Assembly (NCBI GenBank): GCA_938028645.1
Contig: CALIMD010000275.1
Coordinates: 1 to 8,804, forward strand
Length of the DNA stretch: 8,804 nucleotides
DNA from: an uncultured Alphaproteobacteria bacterium
GTDB lineage: Bacteria; Pseudomonadota; Alphaproteobacteria; Thalassobaculales; Thalassobaculaceae
Reading direction: 5' to 3'
Part shown: piece by piece, positions 1 to 6,506 of the stretch
Position numbering within the stretch: the stretch's first letter is position 1
Layout of the letters: each line of letters begins with the position of its first letter
The notes under the pieces: generated by a model
What the model was told of the DNA's origin: nothing
What the model saw: the letters and a program-made list of their open reading frames with translations, nothing else
Database searches by the model: none
Made by a program: the position numbers and the translations under genes

Positions 1-1182
1 CCATTAGAAGGTATCCGGGTACTTGATTTATCTCGATTAGTATCTGGCAATATGGTAACGCATGTATTGGCAGATTATGGGGCAGAAGTAGTTAAAATTG
101 AGAAACCAGGATCAGGTGACGATCTTAGAAATTGGACGACAGATGGAGTGAGTACACATTGGAAGGTGTATTGTCGAAACAAAAAAAGTATCAGCTTAGA
201 TCTTCGGAAAACAAAAGGCCGTGAAATACTTTTAAAGCTTGTTGAAAAATTTGATGTGCTCGTGGAAAACTTTAAGCCAGGAACATTAGAGAAATGGGGA
301 CTTGGTCCTGATTTACTGCAAGACAAAAATCCTAAACTCACTGTAGTTAGAATTTCTGGTTGGGGTCAAACAGGCCCATGGAGCCATAAACCAGGATTTG
401 GAAGCCTAGTTGAAGCAATGTCTGGTTTTGCTGCGATGAATGGCTTTGAAGATCGTCCGCCGGTGTTACCGCCTCTCGCAATGGCTGATATGATTGCCGG
501 ACTTTATGGTGCTTTTTCTATCATGGTGGCTATAAGAGAAGTAGAACAAAAAAACGGAGAAGGGCAGGTCATAGATTTATCCCTTTTTGAACCAATATTA
601 TCAATATTAGGTCCCATGGCTGCGATATATTCAATATCGAAGGAAATTCCATTACGCACCGGTAGCTTATCAAATACAACAGCTCCCAGAAATGTCTACC
701 AATGTAAAGATGGAAAGTTTGTTGCATTATCTGCATCTATGCAGGCAATGTTTGAGAGATTGATGAGAACGATAGGAAGAGCAGACTTAATAGATAACCC
801 AAACTTTAAAACAAACACCGACCGTGTGCAAAATAACCATCTCTTAGATCCGATCGTAGGTGACTTCATGATGGCTAAAACACAGGAGGAGTGTTTGACG
901 ATATTTGAGGAAGCTGATGTAACAGTTGGGGCCGTCGCTGATGTAGCTCAATTAATGGAAAGCTATTATGTTCAGCAAAGAGGTTCTATCGTAGAGTTAC
1001 CAGATAAGCATACTAAAAGTGGCAGAATTCCCATGCATGCAACGGTTCCAAGAATGTCAGGAACCCCTGCGCGAATGAGGAATGAAGCCCCCGAAATTGG
1101 AGAGCACAACACTTCAATCTATGGGGAACTAGGTCTACCTAATTCAGAATTGACAAAATTAAAAGAGGATGGAGTTATATAA
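1..1182 (+). CDS. Class III (CaiB/BaiF) acyl-CoA transferase, 5' end cut by window
   Basis: Family III CoA-transferases move CoA between an acyl-CoA donor and a carboxylic acid in the cytoplasm through an enzyme-bound aspartyl anhydride. The reading frame is open from base 1, and its first visible residues (PLEGIRVLDLSRLVSG) are the family's usual N-terminal strand, so only a few codons are missing. The ATG at 52 lies inside this conserved block and is not the start. Further family signs are LADYGAEVVKIEKP, the VENFKPG block, ISGWGQTGPW, and the catalytic Asp in MADMIAGLYG (about residue 163 of the visible part, codon 487-489). About 393 residues are visible, close to the normal 390-410. The stop (1180-1182) overlaps the start of the next gene by one base, so the two are translationally coupled. 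The partner, a CoA-ester lyase, suggests the acid is activated and then cleaved. Substrate is not determinable; the family call is firm. Confidence 0.93.
   Translation, partial: PLEGIRVLDLSRLVSGNMVTHVLADYGAEVVKIEKPGSGDDLRNWTTDGVSTHWKVYCRNKKSISLDLRKTKGREILLKLVEKFDVLVENFKPGTLEKWGLGPDLLQDKNPKLTVVRISGWGQTGPWSHKPGFGSLVEAMSGFAAMNGFEDRPPVLPPLAMADMIAGLYGAFSIMVAIREVEQKNGEGQVIDLSLFEPILSILGPMAAIYSISKEIPLRTGSLSNTTAPRNVYQCKDGKFVALSASMQAMFERLMRTIGRADLIDNPNFKTNTDRVQNNHLLDPIVGDFMMAKTQEECLTIFEEADVTVGAVADVAQLMESYYVQQRGSIVELPDKHTKSGRIPMHATVPRMSGTPARMRNEAPEIGEHNTSIYGELGLPNSELTKLKEDGVI
1171..1174 (+). promoter_or_regulatory. Shine-Dalgarno of the CoA-ester lyase
   Basis: GGAG lies seven bases before the ATG at 1182, inside the last codons of the CoA-transferase. 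Together with the one-base overlap (TAATG) it fixes the lyase start and indicates coupled translation. Confidence 0.7.
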
Positions 1183-2081
1183 TGAAGATTGAAAAAGCTG
1201 GCCCTCCCGTCTGGCGTTCAATGCTCTACGTTCCTGCTACCAGCGAAAAGTTTATCGAGAAAGCGCATGAAAGAGGCGCAGACGCCATAAAAATTGACTT
1301 AGAGGATGCGGTCGCTCTCGCTGAAAAATCAAGAGCAAGGACCCTTGTTCGAAGCGCCGCAAAAACGGTTGCGAGAAGTGGTGCAGATGTCTTGGTTAGA
1401 ATTAACCGTCCATTGCGAATGGCTGTGGACGATTTGGAGGCCTCGGTATGGCCTGAAGTCCATGGGCTGGTTTTGCCCAAAGTGGAGTCCGCCGATCATA
1501 TCGGGTTTTTGGCAGAAATTATTACAGAGCTAGAAGATGAGAGGGATATGCAACGGGGGCATATTAAGCTGATGGCATTAATAGAGACGCCCCGAGGGTA
1601 CTCAAATGTGCGTGACATAGCACATTCGTCTGAGAGATTATCTGCGATAGCATTAGGGCAGGAAGATTTTTCAGCCGAAATGGGCATGGTTGAGCCAGAG
1701 GGGATGTCTTTGTTGAGTTATTATCAAACTGTTCAAGTGGCGGCCAGAGAAGCCGGGATACTGCCAATTGGTTACCCAGGATCAATAGCTGAGTTCACTG
1801 ATTTGGAATTATTTAAATCAAATGCCTTAGTAGCGCGGAAACTAGGATTCGATGGAGGTGCGTGTATCCATCCGAAGCAGGTCCCCATACTAAATGAGGC
1901 ATTCACCCCAACCGACGAAGAAATAGATCGGTCTGAAAGGATGGTAGCCGCCTATGACGCAGCGATGGCTGCTGGTGATGGTGCGGTGGCTTTTGAGGGA
2001 AAAATGATCGATGTACCAGTAGTAGCAAGAGCTGAACGGATATTATCGATTAGAGACCGTATCAAAGCGAAGGAAACTTGA
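1182..2081 (+). CDS. HpcH/HpaI (CitE-like) CoA-ester lyase, malyl/citramalyl-CoA lyase type
   Basis: Members of this TIM-barrel family cleave or form malyl-CoA, citramalyl-CoA or citryl-type thioesters with a Mg ion. The 299 residues match the usual 280-320. Family motifs appear in order: RSMLYVPA (12-19), DLEDAV (39-44), RIN (73-75), LPKVES (98-103), IETPRG with likely metal ligand Glu135, LGQEDFSAEMG with likely metal ligand Asp162, and the C-terminal LGFDGGACIHPKQV block. The start is set by GGAG seven bases upstream and by the TAATG overlap with the CoA-transferase. A transferase plus lyase pair resembles known itaconate, citramalate and malate cleavage routes, in which the CoA ester is split to acetyl-CoA plus pyruvate or glyoxylate. 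No hydratase gene is visible between or after them. The exact substrate is inference; a citrate lyase beta subunit is unlikely because the alpha and gamma subunit genes are absent here. Confidence 0.9.
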   Translation: MKIEKAGPPVWRSMLYVPATSEKFIEKAHERGADAIKIDLEDAVALAEKSRARTLVRSAAKTVARSGADVLVRINRPLRMAVDDLEASVWPEVHGLVLPKVESADHIGFLAEIITELEDERDMQRGHIKLMALIETPRGYSNVRDIAHSSERLSAIALGQEDFSAEMGMVEPEGMSLLSYYQTVQVAAREAGILPIGYPGSIAEFTDLELFKSNALVARKLGFDGGACIHPKQVPILNEAFTPTDEEIDRSERMVAAYDAAMAAGDGAVAFEGKMIDVPVVARAERILSIRDRIKAKET

Positions 2082-2103
2082 TGGTCTGATTTTTAATCCT
2101 GTG

Positions 2104-2132
2104 TGAAGATTTTTGAAAGGGTGTAATCTTCA
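2104..2132. terminator. Hairpin between convergent genes, possible bidirectional terminator
   Basis: TGAAGATT (2104-2111) and AATCTTCA (2125-2132) form a perfect 8-bp inverted repeat with a 13-base loop. It starts 22 bases after the lyase stop and includes the stop codon of the convergent MDR gene. The stem is AT-rich and has no clean T-run on either side, so termination is only a positional guess. Confidence 0.3.
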
Positions 2133-2951
2133 TTCGATGTGCAGCACTGCCTTCCCATTGAATGTTCTATTGAGAAATTCTTCCGCTACAATACCAACGT
2201 CGTTCCACGATGCTTCCCTTTCGATCATACAGGTTAGTTTTTGCTCAGATACTAACTTCAATAGCCTGCTTAAACCTTCGCTTGGAGGACTTTTTTCTGC
2301 TTGGGAATATAAATAAAAACCCATTATTTTAGCCTCGCCAGAAAAAATAAATGGTTTTACATCAACAGATATTTTAGGAGCGGATGTGATGCCATAACAA
2401 ACACAAATTCCACCTGATGAAAGCGATCTTATCCCGCTTTCAAGGATAACCCCACTAACGCCGTCTACAACCAGTCGGTATGGTCCCCAGTCCTCCCCAT
2501 TTGCACTTAAAATTGGGGTGCAAGGTCCCAGCGACTCTAGAAATGGTATCTGCTCTTTATTCCAAATTTGTGCAAAAACTGTTGCGCCTCCAATTATTGC
2601 TAACTGGGTCGCAAACATACCTACCCCACCCGTTGCGCCAGTTATTAGAGATCTCCTTCCAATTAAACCGGAGGCTGCATCGATGGAGTGAGGCGCTGTC
2701 AGTCCTGCATCGGGTAGCGTTGCCGCTTCTGCGTCGGTAATGTTTTTGGGGATAGGAGCAAGATATTTCGTTGGTATTGAGACTAATTCAGCCCAACCTT
2801 CCATCTCTGTTGAAAACCCAACCACTCGGGTGCCAATAGCGGGATCTGATCCATCGACCGCCACCATCTCAACTACCCCTGCTATATCCCACCCAATTTG
2901 CATTTTATTGTCAGTGGTATTTTTTGCTCGATTTAACTCACCTCTATTCAT
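2130..2951 (-). CDS. Zinc-less MDR / quinone oxidoreductase-like protein, main part (N-terminus out of frame)
   Basis: This frame encodes 273 residues of a medium-chain dehydrogenase/reductase, an NAD(P)H-dependent cytoplasmic oxidoreductase family. It shows the end of the GroES-like domain (WDIAGVVE, GTRVVGF, GWAELVSIP), the linker LPDAGLTA, the Rossmann motif GATGGVG (105-111) and a C-terminal FNGKAVLHIE, normal for the family. No zinc-binding Cys/His set is seen. Family homology continues upstream of Met2951: the same frame reads EALVRVKAFS directly before it, then meets TAG at 2988-2990. The missing N-terminus lies in another frame (2962-3063). Met2951 is therefore an internal residue, not a natural start, and lacks a Shine-Dalgarno of its own. 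Substrate is unknown. The gene converges on the lyase and diverges from ettA. It may be a pseudogene or an intact gene with a sequence error. Confidence 0.75.
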   Translation of the reverse strand: MNRGELNRAKNTTDNKMQIGWDIAGVVEMVAVDGSDPAIGTRVVGFSTEMEGWAELVSIPTKYLAPIPKNITDAEAATLPDAGLTAPHSIDAASGLIGRRSLITGATGGVGMFATQLAIIGGATVFAQIWNKEQIPFLESLGPCTPILSANGEDWGPYRLVVDGVSGVILESGIRSLSSGGICVCYGITSAPKISVDVKPFIFSGEAKIMGFYLYSQAEKSPPSEGLSRLLKLVSEQKLTCMIEREASWNDVGIVAEEFLNRTFNGKAVLHIE

Positions 2952-2961
2952 TGAAAAGGCT

Positions 2962-3063
2962 TTAACGCGTACGAGCGCTTCGTAACGCTATATCCCTTAT
3001 GCTAACCACACGCGTGTTTCCGGGCGATGCGACCACGGCTCGAATTTTAGTTTCAGGGAACAT
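2962..3063 (-). pseudogene. Frame-shifted N-terminus of the MDR oxidoreductase gene
   Basis: From ATG at 3061-3063 this frame reads MFPETKIRAVVASPGN, then TRVVSIRDIAL, the usual first strands of an MDR protein, before turning into unrelated residues and stopping at TAA 2962-2964. AGGAAG at 3070-3075, six bases upstream, is a good Shine-Dalgarno and makes this the true start. The downstream frame opens only after TAG 2988-2990, so the break lies between about 2965 and 2988. Joining the frames at 2981/2982 gives about 310 residues. The usual proline/glycine-rich linker before EALVRV seems short by roughly five residues, which would fit a small deletion rather than only a one-base error; that is inference from remembered family pattern. 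Confidence 0.75.
2967..2988. repeat. Near-perfect palindrome at the frameshift site
   Basis: On the + strand GCGTACGA (2967-2974) and TCGTAACGC (2980-2988) are inverted arms around GCGCT, differing by one extra base in the second arm. This hairpin occupies exactly the interval in which the MDR reading frame changes. Confidence 0.6.
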
Positions 3064-3181
3064 ATTGATCTTCCTGTTTTTTAATTTTCCCACGATTGCG
3101 CGTTTATTAATTACAGTTTAAAAGCATACAAAGTATATCAGATATCAAGATACGGAATAAGAATTACTTGGAGAATGTGTA
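3064..3181. promoter_or_regulatory. Divergent intergenic region, MDR gene and ettA
   Basis: These 118 AT-rich bases separate the true MDR start (3063) from ettA and must hold both promoters. It contains AGGAAG (3070-3075, - strand) for the MDR gene and GGAG (3170-3173) eight bases before the ettA ATG. TATATC at 3134-3139 could be an ettA -10 box, but the sequence 17 bases upstream is a poor -35 match, so no promoter is assigned precisely. Confidence 0.45.
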
Positions 3182-4864
3182 ATGGCTGCCTACCAATACA
3201 TTTATGTTATGAAAGGGTTATCGAAAACCTTTACAGGTGGTCGTGAAATTTTAAAAAATATTCATCTTTCATTCTTGCCGGGAGCAAAAATAGGAGTTCT
3301 TGGCTCAAATGGAGCGGGTAAATCCACCTTACTGAATATCATGGCAGGAGTTGACAAGCAATTTACTGGTGAAGCTTGGGCGGCAGATAATGTAAAAGTG
3401 GGTTATCTAACCCAAGAGCCCCAGCTTGAAGCGGGGAAAACTGTTTATGAAACAGTAATGGAAGGAATGGGAGAAACTAAGGCGATACTCGACAGGTTCA
3501 ATGAAGTGAGCGCAAAATTTGCGGAAGAGATGACTGATGAAGAAATGAATAATTTGCTAGCGGAACAGTCTGAACTTCAAGAAAAAATAGATAACGCTAA
3601 TGCATGGGATCTCGATCGTCATATTGAAATAGCCATGGATGCTCTTCGTCTTCCTCCAAGTGATGCGGACGTGGGTCCTCTGTCGGGCGGCGAAAAGCGT
3701 AGGGTTGCATTATGCCGGTTGTTACTCTCTTCCCCAGATATGTTGCTGCTTGATGAACCAACAAATCATTTAGATGCAGAATCTGTTAGTTGGTTGCAAA
3801 GATTTCTTCATGATTTTGCTGGTACTGTAGTCACAGTTACTCATGACAGGTATTTTTTGGATGAAGTTGCTGGTTGGATACTTGAGCTTGATAGAGGGCA
3901 GGGAATACCCTACGAAGGAAACTATTCGGGCTGGTTGGAACAAAAACAAAAGCGAATGGAGCAAGAAGGCCGTCAGGACGCCTCTCGTATGCGATCCTTA
4001 GCTGAAGAATTAGAGTGGGTTAGGGCTTCCCCGAGGGGGCGACAGGCCAAAAGTAAAGCTCGATTGACGGCGTATGAGGAACTTTTGGCCCAAGGTCAAG
4101 AGAAAGCCATCGATAATACTAAAATAATGATACCAGCCGGTCCTAGGTTAGGAGATTTAGTTATTGAAACTGACAAGCTCGTTAAAGGTTTTTCGGATCA
4201 GCTTTTAATTGACGAACTATCTTTTAGGTTACCGGCAGGCGGCATAGTTGGGATAATTGGTCCAAATGGCGCAGGTAAGACGACGTTGTTCAGAATGATT
4301 ACGGGGCAAGAAGAACCAGATAACGGATCAATCAAGGTGGGGGATACGGTAAAGTTGGGCTATGTCGACCAGTCGCGAGATAACCTGAATCCGAAAGCTA
4401 CTGTCTGGGAAGAAATATCTGACGGTTTGGATGAAATCGAGTTAGGTAAAAGAAAGATGCAAAGTCGCGCTTATTGCGGCCTATTTAACTTTCGTGGACC
4501 GGATCAACAAAAAGTAGTAGGACAGCTTTCTGGTGGGGAAAGAAACCGTGTTCATCTTGCGAAGATGCTAAAATCGGGCGCTAATCTTATTTTGCTGGAC
4601 GAGCCCACCAATGATTTGGATGTAGATACATTACGTGCACTAGAAGAGGCATTGTTAGATTTTGCCGGGTGCGCTGTGGTAATCAGTCATGATAGATGGT
4701 TTTTAGATAAAATAGCCACACATATTTTGGCATTCGAGGGTGAGAGCCAAGTTGAATGGTTTGAAGGCAATTACCAAGCTTACGAAGAAGATAGACGAAG
4801 GCGTTTTGGGGTGGAGGCAGATCAACCCAAACGCATTAAGTATAAACCTATCGTTAGAGCCTAG
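3182..4864 (+). CDS. ettA: Energy-dependent translational throttle protein EttA (ABC-F ATPase)
   Basis: EttA is a soluble ABC-F protein that binds the ribosomal E site and gates the first elongation step according to ATP/ADP. The 560 residues compare with about 555 in E. coli. Both ATPase cassettes are complete: Walker A GSNGAGKST (41-49), signature LSGGE (167-171), Walker B and catalytic Glu in DEPTNHLD (191-198); then GPNGAGKT (360-367), LSGGE (449-453), DEPTNDLD (473-480). The 'arm' insertion lies in cassette 1 at about residues 95-140. The basic linker that contacts P-site tRNA (about 250-310) contains ELEWVRASP and RQAKSKARL, which mark EttA rather than Uup or other ABC-F types. The C-terminus ADQPKRIKYKP is also EttA-like. 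There is no membrane segment, so it is not a transporter. The start is supported by GGAG eight bases upstream. The gene stands alone, ending 8 bases from the convergent mlaC stop. Confidence 0.97.
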   Translation: MAAYQYIYVMKGLSKTFTGGREILKNIHLSFLPGAKIGVLGSNGAGKSTLLNIMAGVDKQFTGEAWAADNVKVGYLTQEPQLEAGKTVYETVMEGMGETKAILDRFNEVSAKFAEEMTDEEMNNLLAEQSELQEKIDNANAWDLDRHIEIAMDALRLPPSDADVGPLSGGEKRRVALCRLLLSSPDMLLLDEPTNHLDAESVSWLQRFLHDFAGTVVTVTHDRYFLDEVAGWILELDRGQGIPYEGNYSGWLEQKQKRMEQEGRQDASRMRSLAEELEWVRASPRGRQAKSKARLTAYEELLAQGQEKAIDNTKIMIPAGPRLGDLVIETDKLVKGFSDQLLIDELSFRLPAGGIVGIIGPNGAGKTTLFRMITGQEEPDNGSIKVGDTVKLGYVDQSRDNLNPKATVWEEISDGLDEIELGKRKMQSRAYCGLFNFRGPDQQKVVGQLSGGERNRVHLAKMLKSGANLILLDEPTNDLDVDTLRALEEALLDFAGCAVVISHDRWFLDKIATHILAFEGESQVEWFEGNYQAYEEDRRRRFGVEADQPKRIKYKPIVRA

Positions 4865-4868
4865 CTAC

Positions 4869-4886
4869 AGGGCTACCCTCGTTTTT
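4869..4886 (+). terminator. Short terminator-like hairpin after ettA
   Basis: AGGG (4869-4872), CTA loop, CCCT (4876-4879), then CG and five T (4882-4886), starting five bases after the ettA stop. The loop is the mlaC stop codon read on the other strand. A 4-bp stem is weak, but position and T-run fit a + strand terminator. Confidence 0.35.
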
Positions 4887-5499
4887 CGAGCTTTGCTAAA
4901 CTTTGTCGCATAGCCTTAATTAGGGCAGAGATGCTATTGCCATTTCTTTGAAGAACAGAAGCGTATTCATTGCGTTGTGTAACACCCATGCTCACACCTT
5001 CGATAACGACATCAACAATCTTGAAAGAGTCCCCTTCTGGGACAAGCCTCCAATTTACACTGATATTGATATTGGACTGATTAGGGTCATAAATTCTAGA
5101 AAGTACAAAAATGTATTTGCGTTTGCCAATTTTGTGTCCGACAACGCTTATTTTCTGCCCTGAGTAATCTTTAAACTGTCTTGAATAGGTATGCGCAATT
5201 ATAGCTTGGAATAAACTTAAATATTCCTTTCTTTGTTTAGGGTTAGCCAATCTCCAATTTCTACCTAGAACAAAACGGGCTATCCAGGGCATGTCGAACC
5301 CTTGATTCAATAATTTAGCTATTTCACGTCTTCTATCTGATGATGACAGTGATGTATTGGTAGCTAGTTTCAATGCTTCTGAACTTAAAATATCTATAAA
5401 GCGCTCGGCGCGAACTCCAGATTGATTATCACTATAAGCCGGTAATGGTAACCAGAAGATGGCAAAGAAAACCAATATTTTCAATCGGCTGTGCATCAC
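4873..5499 (-). CDS. mlaC: MlaC / Ttg2D family periplasmic phospholipid-binding protein
   Basis: MlaC carries phospholipid through the periplasm between the MlaA complex in the outer membrane and the MlaFEDB ABC complex in the inner membrane. The protein (208 residues; E. coli MlaC is 211) opens with a signal peptide: basic SRLK, a hydrophobic core LVFFAIFWLPLP, and a likely signal peptidase I site after AYS (about residue 23). Family-like blocks are FDMPWIARFVLGRNWR, FQAIIAHTYSRQFKDY, NWRLVPEGDSFKIVDVVIEGVS (split here as NWRLV and FKIVDVVIEGVS) and the C-terminal SVLQRNG. Two starts are possible: GTG at 5499 or ATG at 5496, the latter overlapping the mlaA stop as TGATG. The ATG is more likely. 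No Shine-Dalgarno is visible in the A-rich upstream stretch, so translation is probably coupled to mlaA. Hopanoid-linked HpnM is a related alternative name. Confidence 0.9.
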   Translation of the reverse strand: MMHSRLKILVFFAIFWLPLPAYSDNQSGVRAERFIDILSSEALKLATNTSLSSSDRRREIAKLLNQGFDMPWIARFVLGRNWRLANPKQRKEYLSLFQAIIAHTYSRQFKDYSGQKISVVGHKIGKRKYIFVLSRIYDPNQSNINISVNWRLVPEGDSFKIVDVVIEGVSMGVTQRNEYASVLQRNGNSISALIKAMRQSLAKLEKRG

Positions 5500-6350
5500 T
5501 TAGACTTATTATTTTTTTTCGAAGTGGGAGCCGCTAAATCGGCTAGTTTTTTTTCTTGGGTAAATGTTAGGTGATCATCAAATAACTCGCTGGACCCTTT
5601 TCCTGACAAATTAATTGGAACGCGTCCATTATTTATAGCAGCCTGCCTCTGCTGACGATAAATTGTTCTTACTTTTGCATAAGCATCCAAAGAGCTTGAT
5701 CTAAGGTCATCAATCTGATCAAAGTTTTCAGCTCTAAAATTTACCGCGGACATTATATTCTTAGAGGCAGTGTAAGGTAATCTGGCGTTGAGAGAACCAA
5801 TATGGGAAAAAGGGTTCAAGAAATGGTCAACAATTCGTCCTACAGCGTCACGTACACTCGATGGTCCCAAAAAAGGTAACATGATATAGGGGCCAGCTGG
5901 TATTCCATAAAGGCCCAGGGTTTGCCCAAAATCCTCTTTTCTATATTTCATATCAAAATCGGCTGCGGCGTCGATGAGTCCGAAAGATGTTGTATTCATA
6001 AAGAAACGCATCGAGTCATTTTGTGCCTGTTTTAAATCCCCCTGCATTATATCGTTTGTAATTATTGTGGGGCCTTGCAGCCACTTCAATACGTTACTTA
6101 CGCCGGAACGAATCGGATCAGGAACGCTGTTTTTGTAAGCTACGGCAGTGGGCCTTAGGATGCCCTGATCCAGAGCATCATTGAACTTGAATATAGTTCG
6201 ATTTAGGGGCTCAAACGGATCATTATTTGATAAATGGACTGTATTATTACAACTCGATAAACCAAGACAAATTGGTATAAGAAGGAGAGATAGTCGCCTT
6301 GCCACGCCTAAATTTATAGATACGCAAAGATTACGCAATTGATTATCCAA
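5496..6350 (-). CDS. mlaA: MlaA / VacJ family outer-membrane lipoprotein
   Basis: MlaA sits in the outer membrane and removes phospholipid from the outer leaflet, handing it to MlaC. Evidence is a lipoprotein signal (RRLSLLLIPICLGL) with lipobox LSSC and acylated Cys34, then family motifs DPFEPLNR (44-51), FGLIDAAADF, FGQTLGLYGIPAGPY and LPFLGPSSVRDAVG. It is somewhat longer than E. coli MlaA (251), with a polar C-terminal tail ending in a Lys/Asn-rich stretch encoded by A-rich codons. The stop overlaps the mlaC ATG by one base. The start is unclear. The longest frame begins with TTG at 6350, which lacks a well-placed Shine-Dalgarno. GTG at 6305 would give a neat 18-residue lipoprotein signal peptide (ARRLSLLLIPICLGLSS before Cys) but also has no good ribosome site. 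An ATG at 6357 has AGGA upstream but is out of frame. Confidence 0.93.
   Translation of the reverse strand: MDNQLRNLCVSINLGVARRLSLLLIPICLGLSSCNNTVHLSNNDPFEPLNRTIFKFNDALDQGILRPTAVAYKNSVPDPIRSGVSNVLKWLQGPTIITNDIMQGDLKQAQNDSMRFFMNTTSFGLIDAAADFDMKYRKEDFGQTLGLYGIPAGPYIMLPFLGPSSVRDAVGRIVDHFLNPFSHIGSLNARLPYTASKNIMSAVNFRAENFDQIDDLRSSSLDAYAKVRTIYRQQRQAAINNGRVPINLSGKGSSELFDDHLTFTQEKKLADLAAPTSKKNNKSK
5529..5554 (+). terminator. Terminator-like hairpin plus T8 on the strand opposite mlaA
   Basis: AGCCG (5529-5533), loop CTAAAT, CGGCT (5540-5544), then AG and eight T (5547-5554). It has the form of an intrinsic terminator on the + strand, inside the 3' end of mlaA. It could stop read-through from ettA, about 670 bases upstream, or be a chance product of the codons for the Ala-rich and Lys-rich tail of MlaA. 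Confidence 0.35.
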
Positions 6351-6357
6351 TGATCAT

Positions 6358-6506
6358 TTAAAAAGTCGTTCCTAGGATCGCCGTACATAAATATTCTAAG
6401 GTTCTAAAAAATAGAGAGAAATAGCATGGACAACACCTAAACCTCACTTTTAATTTCTACCATATTTTTATTACCTATGGCTAGAGATACATGCATCTAA
6501 TAGGGA
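6358..6506. promoter_or_regulatory. Spacer between the permease gene and mlaA
   Basis: This 149-base AT-rich spacer lies downstream of the permease and upstream of mlaA, both on the - strand. It should hold the mlaA-mlaC promoter unless the genes are co-transcribed. AGGA on the - strand (plus-strand TCCT at about 6370-6373) lies some 12 bases before the ATG at 6357 and about 19 before the TTG at 6350. No convincing -35/-10 pair stands out. Confidence 0.35.
6474..6504 (-). terminator. Stem-loop directly after the permease stop
   Basis: CCTAT (6474-6478) pairs with ATAGG (6500-6504) and TAGA (6482-6485) with TCTA (6496-6499), leaving a GGC bulge and a 10-base loop. It begins two bases after the permease stop codon on the - strand. 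The flank is A-rich rather than T-rich, so it may be an RNA 3'-end structure rather than a true intrinsic terminator. Confidence 0.3.

Noticed and set aside
2480..2985. Open frames on the + strand opposite the MDR gene
   Set aside because: The - strand carries clear MDR motifs; the + strand frames have no recognisable family features.
3111..3139. TTACAG and TATATC, 17 bases apart, as an ettA promoter
   Set aside because: The -35 element matches the consensus at only two positions, and AT-rich DNA gives many such -10 boxes by chance.
4878..4890. CTCG-TTTTT-CGAG mini-hairpin at the end of mlaC
   Set aside because: A four-pair stem inside coding sequence with the T-run in the loop; it competes with the better-placed AGGG/CCCT hairpin and has no terminator form.
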